A stretch of 64,000 bases of DNA from Actinomycetospora chibensis (GCF_028737215.1 NZ_JAQZAM010000001.1:186001-250000), one strand, 5' to 3'. Numbered from the stretch's first letter, positions 27,369 to 37,214 are shown. Notes: generated by a model not told the origin, from the sequence alone. Translations and numbers: made by a program.

Positions 27369-28991
27369 GTGCGCCGGCCCACGCTCCTCACGCTGACCCT
27401 TCCCGGCTGCTGGGGCGCGCTGATCCTCAGCTGCTTGTCGTTCACGCCGTCCCTCCTTCCCCGCGGCGGGGTCGTCCAGGGTCTCGTGTGGGGCATCGGT
27501 GCCGTCATCGGCTACGGCCTGGGAACGCTCGCCGCCTGGATCTGGCGGGCCTTCGCCGATCGCGACCCACGGCGACCGGGGCACCGTGCCTGGCTCGTCC
27601 TAGGGGTGGTGGCGGGTCTCCTGCTCGCGGTGTCGTTCACGCTCGGGCAGTACTGGCAGTCGGAGATCCGGGAGCTCGTCGGGGTCACCGACCACGACGT
27701 CGTCCTCGTGGTCGCGTCACCGTTCGTCGCTGCGATCACGTTCGTCCTGCTCCTCCTGCTCGGGCGAGGACTCCGCGGTCTGTACCGGTGGTGGGCGAGC
27801 CTGTTCCGCCGATGGATCGGGCGGCGGGCCGCCGACGCCGTGGGATGGATCGTCGCCGTCGGGTTGGCCTACCTGGTCGTGAGCGGTCTGCTCCTCGGCG
27901 GGTTCGTCGACGCCGCAAACGCCACGTTCTCCCTGCGCAACGGCAGCACATCGGAGGGGACACACCGACCCGCGAGCGGCGCGCGCTCGGGCGGACCCGA
28001 TTCGCTGGTGCCCTGGGATTCCCTCGGTCAGCAGGGGCGGGACTTCACGGGCCTGGGCCCGACGATCAGCGACATCCAGGAGCTGACCGCCCGTCCGGCT
28101 CTCGAGCCCGTCCGGACCTATGCCGGCCTGGACTCCGCCCCCGACGCGGAGACGCGCGCGGAACTCGCCGTCCGGGACCTGGAGCGGGCCGGCGGCTTCC
28201 AGCGCAGGAACCTGGTGGTGGTCACAACCACCGGCAGCGGGTGGGTCGACCCCGCGCTCGTCGACTCGTTCGAGTACCTCAGCGGCGGCGACTCCGCGAC
28301 CGTGGCGCTCCAGTACTCCTACCTGCCGTCGTGGATGTCGTACCTGGTCGACCAGTCCAAGGCCCGCGACGCCGGCCGCGCTCTCTTCGACGCGGTGTAC
28401 GGGAGGTGGTCGACCCTGCCCGCGGACCGGCGGCCCCGGCTCTTCGTCGCCGGGGAGAGTCTCGGATCGTTCGGGGCCGAGACGGCGTTCAGCGGTGAGT
28501 ACGACATGGCCAACCGCACCTCCGGGATCGTCTTCGCGGGGCCACCCAATTTCAACAGCCTGTTCCGCGAGTTCACCGATCACCGCGAGCCGGGCAGCCC
28601 CGAGGTGGCGCCGGTGTTCCGGGAGGGCCGGGTCGTGCGGTTCACGAACGACCCGGAGATCGACATTCCACCGGCGGGCGCCTGGCCCCGGAGCCGGGTG
28701 CTCTACATGATGAATCCGTCGGATCCCATCGTCTGGTGGAGTCCGCGGCTCGCGCTGCACCGGCCCGACTGGATCCGTGAGCCGCCCGGTGACGATGTGC
28801 TCCCGGGGATGATCTGGATTCCGTTCGTGACGTTCTGGCAGGTCACGGCCGATCTACCGTTCGCCGTCGATCCGCCGGGAGGTCACGGGCACCACTACAC
28901 CTCGGCCTACGTCGACGGGTGGTACACCGTCATGCAACCGGCCGACGTGACACCGGCCGAGCTGACAGAGCTGCGCACCCGCGTCGGCTGA
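27369..28991 (+). CDS. Abhydrolase_9 family membrane-bound alpha/beta hydrolase
   Basis: A 540-residue protein with five N-terminal membrane helices (TLPGCWGALILSCLSFTPSL begins the N-domain) and an extracytoplasmic alpha/beta-hydrolase domain. The nucleophile elbow is FVAGESLGSFGAE. GHGHHYTSAYVDGW near the C-terminus supplies the likely catalytic His; the Asp is probably in MNPSDPIVWW. The layout matches the Pfam Abhydrolase_9_N plus Abhydrolase_9 pair, found mainly in actinobacteria; substrate unknown. The start is GTG 27369. Its end is 7 bp from the convergent MFS gene. Confidence 0.85.
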   Translation: MRRPTLLTLTLPGCWGALILSCLSFTPSLLPRGGVVQGLVWGIGAVIGYGLGTLAAWIWRAFADRDPRRPGHRAWLVLGVVAGLLLAVSFTLGQYWQSEIRELVGVTDHDVVLVVASPFVAAITFVLLLLLGRGLRGLYRWWASLFRRWIGRRAADAVGWIVAVGLAYLVVSGLLLGGFVDAANATFSLRNGSTSEGTHRPASGARSGGPDSLVPWDSLGQQGRDFTGLGPTISDIQELTARPALEPVRTYAGLDSAPDAETRAELAVRDLERAGGFQRRNLVVVTTTGSGWVDPALVDSFEYLSGGDSATVALQYSYLPSWMSYLVDQSKARDAGRALFDAVYGRWSTLPADRRPRLFVAGESLGSFGAETAFSGEYDMANRTSGIVFAGPPNFNSLFREFTDHREPGSPEVAPVFREGRVVRFTNDPEIDIPPAGAWPRSRVLYMMNPSDPIVWWSPRLALHRPDWIREPPGDDVLPGMIWIPFVTFWQVTADLPFAVDPPGGHGHHYTSAYVDGWYTVMQPADVTPAELTELRTRVG

Positions 28992-28998
28992 GGCGTGG

Positions 28999-30597
28999 TC
29001 AACCGCCGAGCGCCGTCTCGGCGGCCCCGCTCTGTTCGGGGTCACGCAGCCGCGTCATCGGGAACGACAGCAGCAGACCGAGCACGCCCGCCACGAGCGG
29101 GACGAGCAGGGCGGCCTGTAGCGCGGGCGGCCGCGCCACCGTGTTGATCCGGAGCACCTCCTCGCGCGCCGCGGGCGGCTCGTCGGCCAGGAGCTGTCCG
29201 AGGCCCGTGTTGCTCATCACCTCGGCGTCGTGCTCCAGCGCCACGGCGACGCGTTCCTGGTCGCCGGGCGCAAGCACCGAGCTGGAGCGCGCCTCGGCGG
29301 TGAACGTCGTCGCGAGCGTGGCCAGCATGACGGCGCCCGCGAGCGCCAGGCCGAGCGAGAGCCCGAACGAGCCCGCGGCGGAGTTGACCCCGGCGGCCTC
29401 GCTCGCGCGCTCCTCGGACATCGGTCCGAGTGTGTAGGCGTTGAGCTGGGAGACGAGCAGTCCGAAGCCGGCACCCGCGAGCGCGAGCGGGAGGATGAGC
29501 GCCCAGCCGAAGTCCGCGCGTGGCACGGTCGCGATGAGGACGGCGTTGCCGATCACGAGGAGCAGGAAGCCGACCCGGATCACCGTGGCCGGGCGTCGCC
29601 GTCCAGCTCGCCTCCCCGCGACCAGGGCCACCGCGAACATCGTCAGCGACAGCGGCGCGAGCGAGAGGCCGGCGAGCAGGGCGCTGTACTCGAGGACCAT
29701 CTGCAGATAGATCGGCAGCGCGATCATCGTGCCGCCGAGGGCGGTCTGCTGGAGCAACTGGGCGGAGATCCCCAGGCGGAACCACGGGGACTCGAAGAGC
29801 CCGGCGTCGAGCAGCGCGGCCCGGCCACGACGGCGACAGCGGATCAGCCAGACGGCGAGCAGGCCGAGCGCAACCACACCGGTGACGACGAGGGCACCGA
29901 CGGCCTCGCCGCCCTCCTGCCAGACGAGGATGCCCAGGACGACGCTGCCCATCCCGACCACCGAGAGCACCGACCCGAGGACGTCCACGCGACGCGGGCC
30001 GAGGTAGGGCACGTCGTGCACTAGGCGCACGCCGCAGAGCACGACGCCGATGATGAGCACCTCGAGGGCGAAGCCGAGCCGCCACGACAGGAACGTCGTG
30101 ATGAACCCGCCGAGGAGCGGGCCGACCGCCGCGGCGATGGCGGCCGCGGCCCCGACCAGTGCGTAGGCCTGCTTGCGCTCGACGCCGGCGAAGTTCCCGT
30201 GGATCAGCGACTGCATGGCGGGCAGCAGCAACGCCGCGCCGAGCCCGCCGATGACGGCCCAGAAGATGATGATCGCTGTGAGCCCCTGCGCCAGGGTCAT
30301 CGCCACGGCCCCCGTCGCGTAACCCAGGAGGCCGAGCACATAGGCCCTCTTGCGGCCGATCAGGTCACCGACCTTGCCTCCGATGATGATGAACGCCGCG
30401 GACACGAGGGCTTCGAGGGCGATCGCCGACTGCACACCGCTGACGGTCGTGTCGAGGTCGCGCACAACCGCCGCGATGGAGACGTTCATCAGCGACGTGT
30501 CCACGACGAGGACGAACATCGCCATCGCCAGGAGCAGCGCGAGCAGCCGGCTCCGACCGCCGGCTGGTGCGCTCCCCTCGCTCGACACCTCGGCCAT
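28999..30597 (-). CDS. MFS drug/proton antiporter, DHA2/EmrB type
   Basis: A 532-residue transporter with about 14 helices. It starts with LALLLAMAMFVLVVDTSLMN (motif D1 of the DHA2 family), then GGKVGDLIGRKRAYVLGLLG (motif A) and ALVGAAAAIAAAVGPLLGGF (motif C), and has a large extracytoplasmic loop near the C-terminus. It should export hydrophobic drugs or metabolites using the proton gradient. ATG 30597 has GGAGG 4-5 nt upstream. It is divergent from DUF7144 paralogue 3; no TetR regulator is adjacent. Confidence 0.9.
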   Translation of the reverse strand: MAEVSSEGSAPAGGRSRLLALLLAMAMFVLVVDTSLMNVSIAAVVRDLDTTVSGVQSAIALEALVSAAFIIIGGKVGDLIGRKRAYVLGLLGYATGAVAMTLAQGLTAIIIFWAVIGGLGAALLLPAMQSLIHGNFAGVERKQAYALVGAAAAIAAAVGPLLGGFITTFLSWRLGFALEVLIIGVVLCGVRLVHDVPYLGPRRVDVLGSVLSVVGMGSVVLGILVWQEGGEAVGALVVTGVVALGLLAVWLIRCRRRGRAALLDAGLFESPWFRLGISAQLLQQTALGGTMIALPIYLQMVLEYSALLAGLSLAPLSLTMFAVALVAGRRAGRRRPATVIRVGFLLLVIGNAVLIATVPRADFGWALILPLALAGAGFGLLVSQLNAYTLGPMSEERASEAAGVNSAAGSFGLSLGLALAGAVMLATLATTFTAEARSSSVLAPGDQERVAVALEHDAEVMSNTGLGQLLADEPPAAREEVLRINTVARPPALQAALLVPLVAGVLGLLLSFPMTRLRDPEQSGAAETALGG

Positions 30598-30724
30598 GGG
30601 ACCTCCTGGCCCCACCGTGCGTCGGACACCGTCGAACGGCATCACCCGCCGCGGGCGAGGCTCCGGAGAGCCGCGGGGCGGAAGGTCATCCTCCTGAGGA
30701 GCCGGATTCGCGGAAGAGGTCGAC

Positions 30725-31195
30725 ATGGCGGAGGCAGACGGCACCCGCGCGGAGGCGCGCGAGGACGCGGCGACGCGCAGGAACGACGACGAATCGGTCT
30801 TCACGAATTCCGCGAGGGAATGGGTGCGTTTCGGCGCCATCGTGATGGTGATCGTCGGCGGGTTCTCCGTGCTCGAGGGCGTGATGGCCCTGGCGGCACC
30901 GGACACCTACGTCACCCGCGAGGGGACCGTCCTCGCGATCGACCTCGCCGGCTGGGCCTGGCTGCACCTCGTCCTCGGCGCGCTCGTGCTCCTCAGCGGC
31001 CTCGCTCTGCTCCGCGACGCGATGTCCGGTCGGGCTCGCGCCGCGGGAGTCACGGTGGTCGGGCTCAGCGCGATCGTGCAACTGGCCTGGCTACCGGCCG
31101 CGCCGATCTGGTCGATCATCATGATCGCCCTGGACGTGCTCGTCCTCGGCGCGATCGTCGCGGTCGGGAACCAGCACAGCGCGGGCAGGCTATGA
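30725..31195 (+). CDS. DUF7144 family membrane protein (paralogue 3)
   Basis: A 156-residue four-helix protein: WVRFGAIVMVIVGGFSVLEG, AGWAWLHLVLGALVLLSGLA, GVTVVGLSAIVQLAWLPAAP and IWSIIMIALDVLVLGAIVAV. The charged N-terminus (about 33 residues) differs from paralogues 2 and 4. Its stop overlaps the BCCT start by 4 nt (ATGA), so it is translationally coupled to an osmolyte transporter. That is the strongest functional hint for the family in this window. Confidence 0.88.
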   Translation: MAEADGTRAEAREDAATRRNDDESVFTNSAREWVRFGAIVMVIVGGFSVLEGVMALAAPDTYVTREGTVLAIDLAGWAWLHLVLGALVLLSGLALLRDAMSGRARAAGVTVVGLSAIVQLAWLPAAPIWSIIMIALDVLVLGAIVAVGNQHSAGRL

Positions 31196-33003
31196 CCGTC
31201 CACGGCGACGGCCAGGCGCCCGTACCCGGCGCGCGCGAGCCACGCCACAGCACGAACGACGATGCTCCTGCGCCGCGCTCCGGCGGGCCTCCGGGTCGTC
31301 CTGGCGCCGTCCGTCCCGACTGGGTCGTGTTCGGCGTCGGGGGGGCGCTGGTCCTGGCCTTCGTCGGCTGGGGCGTCGTCGACCCCACGTCCCTCGCGTC
31401 GGTGACCGGCGCGCTGCTCGACGGACTCATCCGGGCCGGCGGATGGGCGTTCAGCCTCGCCGCACTCGGGTTCGTCGTCTTCGCCCTGTGTCTCGCGTTC
31501 AGTCGGTTCGGGCGCATCCGCCTCGGCGGGGACGACGAGCGGCCGGCGTTCCGGACGTCGTCGTGGGTGGCGATGATGTTCAGCGCGGGCATGGGTATCG
31601 GGTTGATGTTCTACGGCGTCGCCGAGCCGCTCGCCTTCTACACCAGTCCCCCGCCGGGATCGGTGCCACCGGGCGACGACGTCGAGGCCGTGCGCACCGC
31701 GATGGCGACCTCGCTGTTCCACTGGACCCTGCACCCGTGGGCGATCTATGCGGTGGTCGGCCTGGCCATTGCGTACTCGACCTTCCGCAAGGGCCGCAAA
31801 CAGCTCATCAGCTCCGCCTTCGTCCCCCTCATCGGCCAGCGGGCGGCCGACGGCTGGCTCGGCAAGGTCATCGACATCATCGCCATCTTCGCGACCGTGT
31901 TCGGTTCGGCCGCGTCCCTGGGACTGGGCGCCCTGCAGATCGGTGGGGGCCTCGAGGCGACCGGGCTGGTCGCCTCCGTCGGCAACAGCGTCCTCGTCCC
32001 GATGATCATCGTGCTCACCGCGGCGTTCGTCCTCTCCGCGGTGTCGGGCATCGCGCGCGGCATCCAGTGGCTGTCGAACATCAACATGGTGCTCGCGGGC
32101 CTGCTCGCGCTGTTCGTGTTCGTCCTCGGCCCGACCGTGCTCATCCTCGACCTCCTGCAGACCGGGCTCATGGCCTACTTCACCGACTTCTTCGAGATGG
32201 CCGGACGCTCGGAGGCGACCGGCGGCCCCGCGATGCTCGAGTGGCTGAGCGACTGGACGATCTTCTACTGGGCCTGGTGGATCTCCTGGACACCGTTCGT
32301 CGGGATGTTCCTGGCCAAGATCAGTCGCGGCCGCACCATCCGACAGTTCGTCGGGGGCGTCATCCTCGTGCCGAGCGTGGTGAGCCTGGTCTGGTTCGCC
32401 ATCTTCGGGGGGTCGGCCATCGCCCAGCAGAAGATCGGGCTCGACCCGGCCTCCGCGGGTACCGAGCAGCAGCTGTTCGCGGTGCTCTCGCAGTACCCCG
32501 CCGCCTCGTTCACCGGATTGCTCGTCATGGTTCTCGTCGCGATCTTCTTCGTCTCCGGGGCGGATGCCGCATCGATCGTGACCGGCACGCTCTCCCAACG
32601 GGGCACCGACGAGCCGAAGCGCTGGGTGGTCGTCTTCTGGGGCGCGATGATGGGTGCGGTCGCCGTGGTGATGCTGCTGGTCGGCGGCGAGGATGCGCTC
32701 AAGGGCCTGGAGAGCCTCACCATCCTCGTCGCCGCTCCCTTCGTCGTGATCATGCTGCTCCTCTGCGTCGCGTTCGCCCGCGACCTCAGGAACGACCCGC
32801 AGGTGAGGCTCGAGGACAAGAGCGCGGAGGTCGTCGAACAGGCCGTCGACTACGGCACCAGCCACTACGGCGACCACTTCACCCTCCGCGTGCTGGCCTT
32901 TCCGGGGGCTCGGCCTCGACGTCGGGCGGACGCCCCGGAGGCGGTCACCACTGGCAACGGCGACGTCGACGGGACAGGAACGACGCCGTCCGCAGCCGAG
33001 TGA
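31192..33003 (+). CDS. BCCT-family betaine/carnitine/choline transporter
   Basis: A 603-residue transporter with 12 helices. Family signatures are MMFSAGMGIGLMFYGVAEPL, LFHWTLHPWAIYAVVGLAIA and YWAWWISWTPFVGMFLAKIS, the last being the aromatic BCCT signature around helix 8. GMGIGL is the glycine stretch of the betaine and carnitine transporters. Members driven by Na+ usually carry GMGIGLMFWG; here it is MFYG. It likely imports a quaternary ammonium osmolyte. The C-terminal tail of about 70 residues could be an osmosensor. It is coupled to DUF7144 paralogue 3. Confidence 0.93.
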   Translation: MTVHGDGQAPVPGAREPRHSTNDDAPAPRSGGPPGRPGAVRPDWVVFGVGGALVLAFVGWGVVDPTSLASVTGALLDGLIRAGGWAFSLAALGFVVFALCLAFSRFGRIRLGGDDERPAFRTSSWVAMMFSAGMGIGLMFYGVAEPLAFYTSPPPGSVPPGDDVEAVRTAMATSLFHWTLHPWAIYAVVGLAIAYSTFRKGRKQLISSAFVPLIGQRAADGWLGKVIDIIAIFATVFGSAASLGLGALQIGGGLEATGLVASVGNSVLVPMIIVLTAAFVLSAVSGIARGIQWLSNINMVLAGLLALFVFVLGPTVLILDLLQTGLMAYFTDFFEMAGRSEATGGPAMLEWLSDWTIFYWAWWISWTPFVGMFLAKISRGRTIRQFVGGVILVPSVVSLVWFAIFGGSAIAQQKIGLDPASAGTEQQLFAVLSQYPAASFTGLLVMVLVAIFFVSGADAASIVTGTLSQRGTDEPKRWVVVFWGAMMGAVAVVMLLVGGEDALKGLESLTILVAAPFVVIMLLLCVAFARDLRNDPQVRLEDKSAEVVEQAVDYGTSHYGDHFTLRVLAFPGARPRRRADAPEAVTTGNGDVDGTGTTPSAAE

Positions 33004-33031
33004 GGCGACCAGACACTGTCCCTGGACCGGC

Positions 33032-33931
33032 TCACGCAGCGTCGGACTCGGCGCTCTGGTCGCGGTCGGCCGGGTCCGTCGAGAGGAGCCCGAGCCCCAC
33101 GAGACGCTCCAGCCTCCGCACCGTGAACGGGTGCGATCGCGGGAGCTGGGCGAGGCCGACCCACACTCCGCGCAGACGACGGCCCTGGTCGAGAAGCTGC
33201 TCGATGTCGACCTCTGTCTCGGTGTAGCGGCCGGAGGCGAGGAGGACGAGGCCCACGGCGCCCTGCGGCTCCAGGGCAGCGCCGATCCGGTCGCAGGAGT
33301 ACTCCCGCAACCGGGACAACGTGGGCCCGAGGATCGGGATCCGCTGGGAGTAGGCCACGGCGAGCTGGTACCAGAGCGAGACGTGGTGCAGACGGATGTG
33401 TGCCATCTCGTGTCCCAGGATGAAGCGAAGACCGTCGCGGTTCTCCTCGCGCAGGTGGGCGAACAGCTGGCTCGACACCACGACGTAGTCCTGACCGGCC
33501 GCCTGCGCGGCGAAGGCGTTGAGCGCGCCGTTCCCGTTGGCCAGGTAGACGACGGGTCGCCGGCCGAGCCCGAGGGCCTCCGCGAACTCCTGCGCGGTGC
33601 CGTAGAGGGCGGGGAACTGCCGCTCCGAGAGCTGCACCGCCGTGCCCAGCACCGAGGCCCGCTGAACCTCACGCACGACGATCAGGGCGGGAACGAAGAG
33701 CAGGAGCCCGACCAGCGCGGCGCGGACGGTGTTCGCGAACCCGGAGTCCTGCATCTCCGCCGGCAGGAAGGGCACCACCAGGGCCGATCTCACGATCACC
33801 AGCACGATGGCCAGGTTGAGGACCACCATCACGACGAAGAACGGCACCTCAGCCGGATGCCTCGACACTCGAGCCGGGCGGGGCGATCCGCGGTGTCGAT
33901 CTCTGCGTGTCGATGCCTGCTGGTCGCTCAC
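33032..33931 (-). CDS. M48-family membrane zinc metalloprotease (HtpX/YugP-like)
   Basis: A 299-residue protein with two hydrophobic segments at about 31-55 and 70-90, then a peptidase M48 domain. The zinc motif is HEMAH at about 174-178 within FILGHEMAHIRLHHV, and the third ligand is probably Glu in LREYSCDRIG. M48 membrane proteases degrade misfolded membrane proteins under stress. The C-terminal 35 residues are hydrophilic. It is convergent with the BCCT gene, 28 bp apart. Confidence 0.88.
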   Translation of the reverse strand: MSDQQASTRRDRHRGSPRPARVSRHPAEVPFFVVMVVLNLAIVLVIVRSALVVPFLPAEMQDSGFANTVRAALVGLLLFVPALIVVREVQRASVLGTAVQLSERQFPALYGTAQEFAEALGLGRRPVVYLANGNGALNAFAAQAAGQDYVVVSSQLFAHLREENRDGLRFILGHEMAHIRLHHVSLWYQLAVAYSQRIPILGPTLSRLREYSCDRIGAALEPQGAVGLVLLASGRYTETEVDIEQLLDQGRRLRGVWVGLAQLPRSHPFTVRRLERLVGLGLLSTDPADRDQSAESDAA

Positions 33932-34052
33932 GACGGCCTCCGGACGGCAGATCGGTCTCGCGCCGATGGTGGGCGGGAAACGCGGCGCCCGTCCTCGCCT
34001 CCCACGGATGAGGGCGAGCGGCCCAACCCGCAGCCCGCGACCCCTCAGGGGC

Positions 34053-34259
34053 CTACCGCGGCATTGCGCGCAGGGAGACGAGCTGCAGCCCGAACGACTC
34101 GAGGCGGGCCAGGACGCCGTGGAGGTGGGCCCCGTCGACGACCTCGCCCAGCAGGACGGTCTCGGCCGGAGCCTCGGTCACGTCGAACTCCTCGAAGTCC
34201 TGACTGACGTCAGGGGACAGTCGTCCCTGGACCCGGAGCTCGTAACGGGTGGATGCCAT
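34053..34259 (-). CDS. Small conserved protein of unknown function
   Basis: A 68-residue protein: MASTRYELRVQGRLSPDVSQ, FEEFDVTEAPAETVLLGEVV, GAHLHGVLARLESFGLQLVS. I recognise this pattern (YEL.V.G.L, then a ferredoxin-like beta-alpha-beta) as a small actinobacterial family with no assigned function. ATG 34259 fits the conserved start. It is divergent from the MalT-like regulator at 34558, so it may be one of its targets. Confidence 0.7.
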   Translation of the reverse strand: MASTRYELRVQGRLSPDVSQDFEEFDVTEAPAETVLLGEVVDGAHLHGVLARLESFGLQLVSLRAMPR

Positions 34260-34557
34260 GGAAAGCCCTCGCCGACCTGCTCGCGTGAGTGGGTAGCCGG
34301 AGCTCGTGATGTGACCTCCGGGGACCACAGCGTGGCTCGCCGAACCGTCGACGGCCTCATGCCGCAGAGGTGACCCGACGACGGATCCCGGGTCATCCCC
34401 GGAGCGCACGACCGTCGGCGTGAACGCATGCCGCTGCCTGAACAAGCGAATCCAGCGTTCGGCGGAACCCATCACAGAGAGCTATGCCCGGCGCCACAAC
34501 GAAGTCACACTGAATCACCCAGTCCGAGCGACCGAGCCCGTTGGCGGTGAACGCGCC
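34260..34557. other. Divergent promoter region
   Basis: 298 bp between divergent start codons. The part from about 34440 to 34530 is less GC-rich than the surroundings and is the likely promoter area of the LuxR gene. I see no clean palindrome. Confidence 0.4.
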
Positions 34558-37164
34558 ATGCGACTCTCGAAGACCACGGTGCCGCTCCTCCCGGCCGAGG
34601 TCGTCGAACGCCTGCGGGTGCGGCGAGCGCTCGACGAGCCGAGCGGCGCGACGGGGTCCTGCCCGGTGGTGCTCGTCAGTGCCCCGCCGGGTCACGGGAA
34701 GACCGTGGCGTTGGCCGACTGGGTCCGCGCCACGCCCGAGGTCCCGACGGCCTGGCTGTCGCTGGACGCCTCGGACCGGGACGAGGCCACGTGGTGGCGG
34801 TCGGTGATGACTGCCCTGTGCGCGAAGGTCCCGGCCGACAGCGCCCTCCACAGGCTGCACGCCGCCCCCGCCGCCGGGCGCCCGCACGACGATGCCTTCC
34901 TCGCCACGGTCCTCGATGTGCTCGACGACCTGCCCGACCCCGTGCGACTGGTCCTCGACGACGTCCACGAGATCCTGGGGCATCCGGCCGAGCGTGAGCT
35001 CCGCGCCCTGGTCCGGTATCCGATCCGTGGCCTCACGATCGTCCTGTGCAGCCGGTTCGACCCACCACTCGGACTGGATCGGCTCCGCCTGGACGGCCGC
35101 CTGCGTGAGGTGCGGGTCGACCGGCTCGCCTTCACGATCGCAGACACCGCGCAGCTGTTCGAGCAGACGTCGATCGAGCTGACCACGGAACAGATCGGCA
35201 GTCTCGTGGCACGCACCGAGGGCTGGGTCGCCGCGCTGCGTCTGGTGGCGAGGTCCCTGCAGAGCTCACCCGACCCTGCCGCGGTGGTGCAGGACTTCGC
35301 CGGCGACGACCGCTCGGTCGCCGACTACGTGGTGGACGAGGTCCTGTCCAAGCTCGACGATCGGGAGCGCCGCCTCGTCGAGGCCGCCAGCGCATGCTCG
35401 CCGATCTCGGTGGAACTGGCCGCCGTGCTGACCGGCGATCCCGAGGCGGCCGAGGTCCTCGAGCGCGTGGAAGCGTCCACGAGCATGGTCACCGCCATCG
35501 ACCGTCGGCGCGAGCAGTTCCACACCCATGAGCTGCTGCGCAGCCACGTCGTGGCCAGGTTGCGACGCACCCGCTGGCAGGATCTCCGCGACCTCTACCA
35601 GCGCGCGGCCGCGTGGTACGAGGCCCAGGACGACCCCGACGCTGCCCTCCACTACTCCGCGCTCGCCTGCGACGTCGCCGGGACCGAGGCCCTCCTGAGG
35701 GCCCGCGCGATCGAGCTGCTGGCCCGCGGGGCGTTCCGGTCCCTCGAGGAGCCCGACCGTCTGCTCGAGGCCCGTGGTGAGGACCACCGCGCACGCATCG
35801 TGCTCGCTCTCGCGGCACTCGAGCACGACGAGCTCGACCGCGCAGCGACCCTCGCCCAGGACGTCGGGGGTGAGACCGGCGACGACGACGCCAACCTCGG
35901 CACCGTCCGCGCCGTGCTGCAGACCCGTCTGGCACTCGCTCGTGGCCGACCGGTGGACGCGCGGGCCGCGGCGCTGCGGATCGCGCCGGAGGCCGTCACC
36001 GGAGCTCCCCTGCGGACCCTCGCCCTGACGACCCGCGGTTACGCGTCGGTCACCTCGGAGCCGGACCGCGCCCGCGCCGACGCGGAGAAGGCCCTGTCGC
36101 TGGCCGAGCGGCACGGATGGCGCTACGCCGTCGTGCAGGCCAGGACCGTCCTGGCGCTCGCTCATGCCCACCGCGACAACCTCCTCGTGGCCGTCGAGCA
36201 TGCCCAGGCCGTCCTGCGATCGGTGGCTGACGAGGGGTGGAAGCACACGCCGTGGGCGGTGGGCGCCCTGGTGGTGCTGGCTGGCGCCGATGTCCTCGGT
36301 GGGCGCCCGGAGCACGCTCTCGCCGGGGTCGCCCGGGCCGAGGCGATGGCAGCCCTCAACCATGTGGAGCACCGTCGGTCGCTCGAGGTCCTGCGTGGCG
36401 CCGCGGAACACGACAGCGGCCGGGAGCTCGATGGATGGCACCGCCTGCGGGCCTGCCGCGCTCGCCAGGACACGGACCAGCTCGACGTCCGCCAGGTCGC
36501 GCTGGCCGCCCTGCTCGAGCACGAGATGGCGCTCGGGCTGGGGCGGGTACACGAGGCCGCGGGGCTCGTGCGTGACGTCGAGGCCCGGCTGGACGGGACG
36601 GGCGACGCGGTCCTCCTGCGGGCCCGGGAGCTCTGGGCCACCACCCGGGACGTGCGCGCACGCCGGCTCCTCGCCCCGGCATGCGAAGGCAGTCTCCCCT
36701 TCGTCACCGCTCTCGCCGCCGTCGAGTCCTCCGTGCTCGATGCGGAGATCGCCCTCGCGCAGGGAGCGCACCCGTTCGTCCGCCGCCGGCTGCACGACGC
36801 ACTCCGGCGGGCGGCCACGCAGGGTGTCGTCCGTCCCCTCCTGCGAGCAGCACCGACGGTCCACCGATACCTCGAGCAGCGACGCGGGAGCTTCGACGAC
36901 CTCGACCGCACGGTCGCACGCGTGCTCTCCGCCGGCCCGTCGGCGTCCTCGCCGCCGGTCGTCGCGCTCACCGAACGGGAACGGGAGGTCCTCGAGCTCC
37001 TGCCGAGCATGCGCTCCGTGGTCGAGATCGCCGAGGACCTCGCGGTCTCCGCCAACACGGTGAAGACCCACCAGCGAGCGATCTACCACAAGCTCGGCGC
37101 AGACACCCGTCGCGCCGCCGTGCTCCGGGCTCGCCGAGTGGGCCTCCTCTCCAGCTCCGACTGA
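34558..37164 (+). CDS. MalT-like LuxR-family ATPase regulator
   Basis: An 868-residue STAND-type regulator. Walker A APPGHGKTVALADW at about 42-55, Walker B VRLVLDDVHEI, then winged-helix and TPR-like helical repeats with many ERHGWRYAVVQAR-type segments. The C-terminal LuxR HTH is ALTEREREVLELLPSMRSVV with SANTVKTHQRAIYHKLGADT. ATG 34558 begins RLSKTTVPLLPAEVVERLRV, the usual MalT-family N-terminus. The inducer is unknown. Nearby genes that could be targets are the 68-residue protein and DUF7144 paralogue 4. Confidence 0.9.
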   Translation: MRLSKTTVPLLPAEVVERLRVRRALDEPSGATGSCPVVLVSAPPGHGKTVALADWVRATPEVPTAWLSLDASDRDEATWWRSVMTALCAKVPADSALHRLHAAPAAGRPHDDAFLATVLDVLDDLPDPVRLVLDDVHEILGHPAERELRALVRYPIRGLTIVLCSRFDPPLGLDRLRLDGRLREVRVDRLAFTIADTAQLFEQTSIELTTEQIGSLVARTEGWVAALRLVARSLQSSPDPAAVVQDFAGDDRSVADYVVDEVLSKLDDRERRLVEAASACSPISVELAAVLTGDPEAAEVLERVEASTSMVTAIDRRREQFHTHELLRSHVVARLRRTRWQDLRDLYQRAAAWYEAQDDPDAALHYSALACDVAGTEALLRARAIELLARGAFRSLEEPDRLLEARGEDHRARIVLALAALEHDELDRAATLAQDVGGETGDDDANLGTVRAVLQTRLALARGRPVDARAAALRIAPEAVTGAPLRTLALTTRGYASVTSEPDRARADAEKALSLAERHGWRYAVVQARTVLALAHAHRDNLLVAVEHAQAVLRSVADEGWKHTPWAVGALVVLAGADVLGGRPEHALAGVARAEAMAALNHVEHRRSLEVLRGAAEHDSGRELDGWHRLRACRARQDTDQLDVRQVALAALLEHEMALGLGRVHEAAGLVRDVEARLDGTGDAVLLRARELWATTRDVRARRLLAPACEGSLPFVTALAAVESSVLDAEIALAQGAHPFVRRRLHDALRRAATQGVVRPLLRAAPTVHRYLEQRRGSFDDLDRTVARVLSAGPSASSPPVVALTEREREVLELLPSMRSVVEIAEDLAVSANTVKTHQRAIYHKLGADTRRAAVLRARRVGLLSSSD

Positions 37165-37199
37165 GGCTCGACCTGAGGCTCGACGTGGCCGGTCGTCCC

Positions 37200-37214
37200 G
37201 CGACCTCCGGACCC
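37200..37214. promoter_or_regulatory. DosR-like palindrome, site 1
   Basis: GCGACCTCCGGACCC matches the recurring form RGGNCCTYCGGNCCC seen in the 56-61-kb cluster except at the second base. It lies in the intergenic region 217 bp before DUF7144 paralogue 4. Confidence 0.35.

Noticed and set aside
30600-30616. GGGACCTCCTGGCCCC as another DosR-like site
   Set aside because: The spacing is one base too long and the stretch includes the ribosome-binding site of the MFS gene.
30907-33672. Long minus-strand frame over the BCCT gene
   Set aside because: Low-complexity translation; the plus strand encodes a textbook BCCT transporter and the minus strand an M48 protease in another frame.
34310-34326. 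GTGACCTCCGGGGACCA as another DosR-like site
   Set aside because: Matches the left half only; two extra bases disrupt the right half.
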